Source: Candidatus Wolfebacteria bacterium GWA1_42_9 (lineage in GTDB: Bacteria; Patescibacteriota; Minisyncoccia; UBA6257; JAGOQP01). From it: a stretch of 9,676 nucleotides of DNA. Positions 6,422 to 9,676 of the stretch are shown here, piece after piece. The position numbers and the translations under genes are program-made. Position 1 is the first letter of the stretch. Every line of letters begins with the position of its first letter. The notes below the pieces were generated by a model that worked only from the letters and a program-made list of their open reading frames with translations, did not search any database and was not told the DNA's origin. Where the stretch lies: positions 12,005 to 21,680 of the forward strand of contig MGIN01000001.1 in assembly GCA_001793775.1 (NCBI GenBank), given 5' to 3'.

Positions 6422-6430
6422 TGTGGATAA
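6422..6430 (-). promoter_or_regulatory. perfect DnaA-box sequence (TTATCCACA)
   Basis: The minus strand reads TTATCCACA, identical to the high-affinity DnaA box. It lies 6 nt upstream of the -35 of the sRNA promoter and 5 nt before the rnhB ATG. It is the only exact copy noticed, so this is not an origin. It may be a regulatory DnaA site or chance: about 0.07 exact copies are expected in a random window of this size on both strands. Confidence 0.35.
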
Positions 6431-6435
6431 CTTTT

Positions 6436-7134
6436 ATGGCTAAAAATAAGCTAAAACCAAAATATATTGTCGGCCTCGATAAGGCTGGGCGAGCCTCGCC
6501 CAGTAAACATCATTATGTGATAGGGATAGATGAAGCTGGGCGGGGACCTTTGGCGGGCAGGATTTCGGTGGCGGCGGTTTTGTTGTCGGCCAAAGAGCAT
6601 CACCTTGTCAAAAACGGCATAAAAGAAGGAAAGAAATACATTCCTTTGAGAGATTCTAAAAAACTTTCTTCCATCCAGAGAGAAATTTGGTTCCGCTGGA
6701 TAAAAAAACAAAAAATAGCCCACGCCGCCTCTTTTGTCTCTTCCCGGAAAATAGATAAAATAAACGTTTCTCAGGCCTGCAATCTGGCTGCCCGCAAGTC
6801 GGTTGAAAAATTGATAAAAAAGAATAAGAAAATAAAAGCAACCCTTGTCGCTGACGGCGGAATCAATCTTAACTTCAAGATAAACAAATTCTCTTTTATC
6901 AGTTTTCCCAAAGCCGACGAAAGAGTCCCGGCGGTGGCTTTAGCTTCAATTGTGGCCAAAGTCCTAAGGGACAGAGAGATGAGAAGGTTACATAAACGAT
7001 ATCCTCAGTATGGCCTTTCGGACCATAAGGGCTATGGAACGAAAAAACATATTCTAGCCATAAAAAAACATGGCCCTTCGCCGATTCACCGTTTGACTTT
7101 CATCCGTAAATACCATAAGATAAAAAATATCTAA
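6436..7134 (+). CDS. rnhB: ribonuclease HII with N-terminal insert
   Basis: RNase HII cuts the RNA strand of RNA-DNA hybrids and single ribonucleotides embedded in DNA. The 232-residue product has the family order: IDEAGRGPLAG with catalytic Asp32 and Glu33 and the GRG motif (35-37), LRDSKKLS (71-78), VADGG with Asp140, KADERVPAVALASIVAKVLRD with Asp161, and HKGYGTKKH with Tyr200. All four acidic residues and the ribose-sensing Tyr are present, so it should be active. The first 31 residues are unusual. YIVGLDKAGRAS (10-21) looks like a second copy of YVIGIDEAGRGP (27-38) with the catalytic Glu replaced by Lys, and a 19-nt palindrome lies in the segment between. ATG at 6436 is the natural start; GTG at 6517 is a poorer alternative. 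No Shine-Dalgarno is visible. rpmF follows after 122 nt. Confidence 0.95.
   Translation: MAKNKLKPKYIVGLDKAGRASPSKHHYVIGIDEAGRGPLAGRISVAAVLLSAKEHHLVKNGIKEGKKYIPLRDSKKLSSIQREIWFRWIKKQKIAHAASFVSSRKIDKINVSQACNLAARKSVEKLIKKNKKIKATLVADGGINLNFKINKFSFISFPKADERVPAVALASIVAKVLRDREMRRLHKRYPQYGLSDHKGYGTKKHILAIKKHGPSPIHRLTFIRKYHKIKNI
6485..6503 (+). repeat. 19-nt palindrome inside rnhB
   Basis: CTGGGCGAG and CTCGCCCAG form perfect 9-bp arms around a single C, encoding AGRASPS (RNase HII residues 17-23). It lies before the real active-site motif, in a segment that other RNases HII normally lack. It follows the same pattern as the inserts in miaA and thrS. Confidence 0.7.
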
Positions 7135-7139
7135 TTTTC

Positions 7140-7224
7140 AATTTCTAATATCCAATAAAATTTTAAATGTCTAATTTTTAAATTGAGAATTTTGGTTTTC
7201 ATTGGAAATTGGATATTGGAATTT
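7140..7224. repeat. imperfect inverted repeat between rnhB and rpmF
   Basis: The 122-nt gap (7135-7256) is very A+T-rich. AATTTCTAATATCCAAT (7140-7156) pairs with ATTGGATATTGGAATTT (7208-7224) at about 15 of 17 positions, with short TTTTAAAT-like repeats between. A small stem AATTTAT/ATAAATT (7234-7250) lies just before rpmF. It could act as a terminator or mRNA-end hairpin for rnhB, or be a dispersed repeat. No promoter with both boxes is convincing here. Confidence 0.6.
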
Positions 7225-7256
7225 GGGAATTACAATTTATCCTATAAATTGCTGAT

Positions 7257-7427
7257 ATGGGTGGCGTTCCCACAAAACATCATACTCGTTCTAAAACTGG
7301 GAGAAGAAGGTCCCATCATGCTCTAAAACTGGCTAATTTGGCCGTCTGTCCGGAGTGCAAACACCCGGTAGTCTCTCATCGGGCTTGTCCCAACTGCGGC
7401 CACTATAAAGGAAAGAAGATTAAGTAG
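7257..7427 (+). CDS. rpmF: 50S ribosomal protein L32 (bL32), zinc-ribbon form
   Basis: I translated this 56-residue reading frame directly: it starts MGGVPTKHHTRSKTGRRRSH, which matches the conserved bL32 N-terminus (VPKRRHTRSSRGRRRSH type). It ends in a basic KGKKIK tail. Two CxxC pairs (Cys31/Cys34 in CPEC and Cys44/Cys47 in CPNC) form a zinc ribbon, so this is the zinc-binding C+ version rather than a cysteine-free paralogue. Length is normal for the family. bL32 sits near the base of the large subunit by the exit tunnel. ATG at 7257 has no Shine-Dalgarno. nusB begins 37 nt after the TAG stop. In many bacteria rpmF neighbours plsX/fab genes; here it joins nusB and rnc instead. Confidence 0.96.
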   Translation: MGGVPTKHHTRSKTGRRRSHHALKLANLAVCPECKHPVVSHRACPNCGHYKGKKIK

Positions 7428-7434
7428 CTTTTTA

Positions 7435-7452
7435 CTTTCAACTTTATACTTT
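7435..7452 (+). repeat. 18-nt leader repeat, copy upstream of nusB
   Basis: CTTTCAACTTTATACTTT, ending 12 nt before the nusB ATG. It is identical to the dnaE and rnc copies except for position 13. It fills most of the 37-nt rpmF-nusB gap, where no Shine-Dalgarno is present. Confidence 0.65.
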
Positions 7453-7464
7453 CTACTAATTCTC

Positions 7465-7899
7465 ATGGCTACCCGGCACCTAGCACGCTCTATCGTTCTT
7501 CAATCTCTTTATGAGTGGGATTTTTCCGGCAGGAAGAGGGATTTGGTTGCCATGGTTCAGAGAAATATGGATGAATTTGGCCCCGGTATTAACGAGCCGG
7601 AGTTTATCTGGAAAATGGTTGACGGAATTGTAAAACACCTTCCGGAAGTTGACGGGATTATTTCCAAATCGGCGGTGGAATGGCCTTTTGAGCAAATATC
7701 TTTGATTGACAGAAACGTTTTAAGGATTGGCGTCTACGAATTGATTTTTGTGGACAAAGAGGAGGTTCCTTACAAGGTGGCTATCAACGAAGCGATTGAG
7801 TTGGCCAAAAACTATGGAGGAATCAATTCCGGAAAATTTGTTAATGGAGTTCTGGGAACGGTATTTAAAAATTTGGAAGAAGTATCCAAGGAAAATTAA
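7465..7899 (+). CDS. nusB: transcription antitermination factor NusB
   Basis: NusB binds boxA RNA together with NusE (S10) and supports antitermination and folding of rRNA transcripts. The 144-residue all-helical protein has the usual length. The N-terminal Arg-rich helix with IVLQSLYEWDF (10-20) matches the RNA-binding helix (AVQALYSWQL in E. coli). The C-terminal signature VPYKVAINEAIELAKNYGG followed by KFVNGVL (101-130) is almost identical to E. coli. The start codon ATG at 7465 aligns with the family N-terminus. It stands between rpmF and rnc, so ribosome synthesis, rRNA transcription and rRNA processing genes are grouped. The TAA stop lies at the edge of the inverted repeat 7898-7993. 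Confidence 0.97.
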   Translation: MATRHLARSIVLQSLYEWDFSGRKRDLVAMVQRNMDEFGPGINEPEFIWKMVDGIVKHLPEVDGIISKSAVEWPFEQISLIDRNVLRIGVYELIFVDKEEVPYKVAINEAIELAKNYGGINSGKFVNGVLGTVFKNLEEVSKEN

Positions 7900-7993
7900 A
7901 AGTAAAAAGTCTAAAGCTAAAAAGTAAACATTAAAAGGTAAAAGATATAAATTCGAAAGAAATTTCGCTTTCAACTTTACACTTTTTACTTTT
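7898..7993. repeat. long inverted repeat filling the nusB-rnc gap
   Basis: AAAAGTAAAAAGT (7898-7910) is the exact reverse complement of ACTTTTTACTTTT (7981-7993). Pairing continues inward after one mismatch (TAAAG with CTTTA). In the centre, CGAAA and TTTCG enclose a GAAA loop (7954-7967). The whole element of about 96 nt starts inside the nusB stop and ends just before the rnc start. It could be a non-autonomous repeat element or an mRNA hairpin that separates the two genes. No target-site duplication is obvious. Confidence 0.65.
7968..7985 (+). repeat. 18-nt leader repeat, copy upstream of rnc
   Basis: CTTTCAACTTTACACTTT, ending 19 nt before the preferred rnc ATG at 8005. It forms part of the right arm of the inverted repeat 7898-7993. 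Only position 13 differs from the copies before dnaE and nusB. Confidence 0.65.
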
Positions 7994-8004
7994 TGCCAAA
8001 TTCT

Positions 8005-8703
8005 ATGAACCTAGCGGATCTTCAGGAGAAAATAGGCGTTCATTTTAAGAACGAGGACCTTTTAAAAGAAGCTCTCACTCACCGTTCCTATCTAAATGAA
8101 AATCCTTCCTGGCCTCTGCCTCATAACGAAAGATTGGAGTTTTTGGGGGATGCGGTTTTGGAATTAATCGTCACCGAAAATCTTTTTTCGGCCTACCCTC
8201 AAGATGATGAAGGAAAACTGACCAGCGTTCGGGCGGCTTTGGTGAACTATCTTTTTCTCTCCTCAATCGCCAAGTCCTTGAGTATGGAGGATTATATCTG
8301 GATGTCCAAAGGGGAGGCCAAAGATACCGGCCGAGCCAGAAATGTCATTTTAGCCAATGCTTTTGAAGCGCTTCTGGGAGCTATTTATCTTGACCAGGGG
8401 TATTCAGAAGCATCGCAATTTATCAAAAAATTCGTTTTCTCTAAGGTTTCTGAAGTCGTTGAAAATGGCCTCTACAAGGATGCCAAGAGTTTTTTTCAAG
8501 AACTGGCTCAAGAAAAATACAAGACCACTCCTGTCTACCAGGTTCTTGAAGAAATCGGCCCCGATCACCAGAAAACATTCCGAGTCGGCCTTTTTCTGGG
8601 GGAAGAAAAAATTTCCGAAGGGGAGGGATTTTCCAAACAGGAGGCGGAGATAGAAGCGGCTAAAAAAGGACTTTTGTATGTTTTTGAAAAGACTGGAAAT
8701 TAA
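8005..8703 (+). CDS. rnc: ribonuclease III
   Basis: RNase III cleaves double-stranded RNA, including 16S/23S precursor stems. The 232-residue product has the catalytic domain with signature HNERLEFLGDAVLEL (40-54), giving the acidic residues Glu42, Glu45 and Asp49. The second motif is ANAFEALLGAIYLDQG (117-132) with Glu121. A C-terminal dsRBD follows (about 159-228; KSFFQELAQ, GFSKQEAEIEAAKKGL). The position equal to E. coli Asp114 is Asn118, a possible change of one metal ligand. I chose ATG at 8005 because MNLADLQEKIG fits the family N-terminus; an in-frame TTG at 7993 would add four residues and fall inside the upstream inverted repeat. No Shine-Dalgarno is seen. The 3' end overlaps smc by 26 nt, implying coupled translation. 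The rnc-smc order is shared with Gram-positive bacteria. Confidence 0.96.
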   Translation: MNLADLQEKIGVHFKNEDLLKEALTHRSYLNENPSWPLPHNERLEFLGDAVLELIVTENLFSAYPQDDEGKLTSVRAALVNYLFLSSIAKSLSMEDYIWMSKGEAKDTGRARNVILANAFEALLGAIYLDQGYSEASQFIKKFVFSKVSEVVENGLYKDAKSFFQELAQEKYKTTPVYQVLEEIGPDHQKTFRVGLFLGEEKISEGEGFSKQEAEIEAAKKGLLYVFEKTGN

Positions 8704-9676
8704 CGGATTTAAGTCTTTTGCCGGCAAAACGGTTTTTAACTTCTCCGACGCCGGCATCGTTTGTATTGTCGGTCCTAATGGATCGGGCAAATCCAACATT
8801 ATTGATGCTATTCGCTGGCTGATTGGAGAGAGAGAAGCCAAGGCTCTCCGAGGAGAAAAGATTGAAGATTTAATTTTTGCCGGAACTCCCAAGAAACCCA
8901 GACAGTCCTTGGCTAAAGTTAACCTGGTTTTTGATAATTCTACAGGGACTCTGCCTGTTGATTTTAAGGAAGTGATTATTTCCCGAAGCATAAATCGGGG
9001 AGGAGTTTCTCAATATTTTATCAATGACTCCGAGGTTCGCTTAAAGGACATTATTGATTTCTTTTCCAAAATTAGACTGGGGACCAGGGGGCTTTCAGTC
9101 ATTGGCCAGGGAGAAGGAGATATTTTTGTTAAAGCGTCTCCTTGGGAAAGAATGATGATGGTTCAGGAAATATTGGGTCTTAAGGAATATCATCTGAAAA
9201 AAAACGAGGCCGAAAGGAAGTTGAAAAATACCAAGATTAATTTGGAAAAAGTGGCAGCTATGGTCGGAGAAGTAGCACCTCGCCTGCGGACTTTAAAAAA
9301 ACAGACAGTTCGCTGGGCTAAAAGGTTTGAAATTGAACAGGAGCTGGAATCTTTGGAAGAAAACTTTTTCGCCTTCAAAATCAAAAACCTTTTAGAGACC
9401 GGAAAGAAAGCTCGCCAACCCTTGGGAGAAATTGAAAATCAAATTCGGGAGATTCAAAAAGAGACGGAAAAAGCCGAGAATAATCTGGAAGCGGTCGAGG
9501 CAACTGCTTCTGCAGCTAAAGAAATCGATAAAATCCAGAAAATCAAAAAGGGACTGCTTTCGGAGAAATCTTCTCTGGAAAAAGAATTGTTTCGCCTGGA
9601 GATTGAACTGGAAAAAAAAGAAGTTGCTCCGGACAGTCTTATTTCCTTGGAGGAAATAAAAAAACTGATTGATGAC
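8678..9676 (+). CDS. smc: chromosome partition protein SMC (N-terminal part, cut by window)
   Basis: SMC dimers with ScpA/ScpB form the bacterial condensin that extrudes and organises chromosomal DNA. The 333 codons present give the N-terminal head: MFLKRLEINGFKSFAGKT, Walker A GPNGSGKS (32-39), the R-loop region ALRGEKIEDLIFAG with Arg58, and the Q-loop VIGQGEGDIF with Gln144. The usual EEAAGI motif reads QEILGL. From about residue 170 the sequence becomes a long coiled coil rich in Glu, Lys and Leu. Hinge, second coil and C-terminal head with Walker B lie beyond the right edge. ATG at 8678 lies inside the rnc 3' end (26-nt overlap) and has a weak AAAGGA 7 nt upstream, the only Shine-Dalgarno-like site among these genes. 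ftsY may follow, by analogy with Gram-positive gene order (inference). Confidence 0.96.
   Translation, partial: MFLKRLEINGFKSFAGKTVFNFSDAGIVCIVGPNGSGKSNIIDAIRWLIGEREAKALRGEKIEDLIFAGTPKKPRQSLAKVNLVFDNSTGTLPVDFKEVIISRSINRGGVSQYFINDSEVRLKDIIDFFSKIRLGTRGLSVIGQGEGDIFVKASPWERMMMVQEILGLKEYHLKKNEAERKLKNTKINLEKVAAMVGEVAPRLRTLKKQTVRWAKRFEIEQELESLEENFFAFKIKNLLETGKKARQPLGEIENQIREIQKETEKAENNLEAVEATASAAKEIDKIQKIKKGLLSEKSSLEKELFRLEIELEKKEVAPDSLISLEEIKKLIDD

Noticed and set aside
7993..8004. TTG at 7993 as the rnc start
   Set aside because: It would add only MPNS, falls within the inverted-repeat arm, and ATG 8005 fits the family N-terminus better.
8404..8991. A 195-codon open frame on the minus strand across rnc and smc
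   Set aside because: It lies wholly antisense to two clearly conserved genes and its translation is low-complexity (Phe/Leu/Ser-rich) with no recognisable motif.
9432..9659. Basic 75-codon plus-strand frame within smc
   Set aside because: Out-of-frame shadow of the SMC coiled coil; its Lys/Arg richness comes from the A-rich coding sequence.

Overview
The window looks like a chromosomal housekeeping segment from a Patescibacteria/CPR (Parcubacteria-like) bacterium. Evidence: a compact layout, almost no Shine-Dalgarno sequences, a ThrS that lacks the usual N-terminal TGS domain, an SMC head with the variant 'EILGL' motif, and several short in-frame palindromic insertions inside conserved enzymes. 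Sequence style and protein motifs point to this group, but no 16S rRNA is present to confirm it. TAA, TAG and TGA all act as stops, so the recoded TGA of Gracilibacteria/SR1 is not in use.

Layout. On the minus strand, reading right to left from about 5640, are dnaE (replicative polymerase alpha subunit), thrS (threonyl-tRNA synthetase) and miaA (tRNA A37 prenyltransferase, cut off by the left edge). Spacing is tight: 11 nt between dnaE and thrS, and a 50-nt overlap between thrS and miaA. A good promoter lies upstream of dnaE. On the plus strand are a NYN/PIN-type putative RNase (5641-6327), rnhB (RNase HII), rpmF (bL32), nusB, rnc (RNase III) and the first 333 codons of smc, which overlaps rnc by 26 nt. 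Between the NYN gene and rnhB, on the minus strand, lies a compact unit of near-consensus promoter, about 70 nt of hairpins, and intrinsic terminator. It is best read as a small noncoding RNA gene. A perfect DnaA-box sequence sits just upstream of its -35.

The genes form an information-processing cluster: replication (DnaE), primer/R-loop and ribonucleotide removal (RNase HII), rRNA transcription and processing (NusB, RNase III), ribosome and tRNA function (bL32, ThrS, MiaA) and chromosome organisation (SMC). The rnc-smc order is also known from Gram-positive bacteria, where ftsY often follows.

The most unusual content is repetitive. (1) miaA, thrS (twice) and rnhB carry short in-frame inserts of about 15-25 codons relative to family members, made of palindromes or degenerate short repeats. 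They resemble in principle the protein-coding palindromic elements of Rickettsia. (2) An 18-nt motif, identical except at one position, lies 10-19 nt upstream of the start codons of dnaE, nusB and rnc, in the same orientation relative to each gene. (3) Two intergenic gaps hold long imperfect inverted repeats. (4) The sRNA candidate has two mutually exclusive hairpins, one of them the terminator. No CRISPR array, tRNA, rRNA, transposase or phage gene is visible, and no gene-free stretch exceeds about 125 bases.
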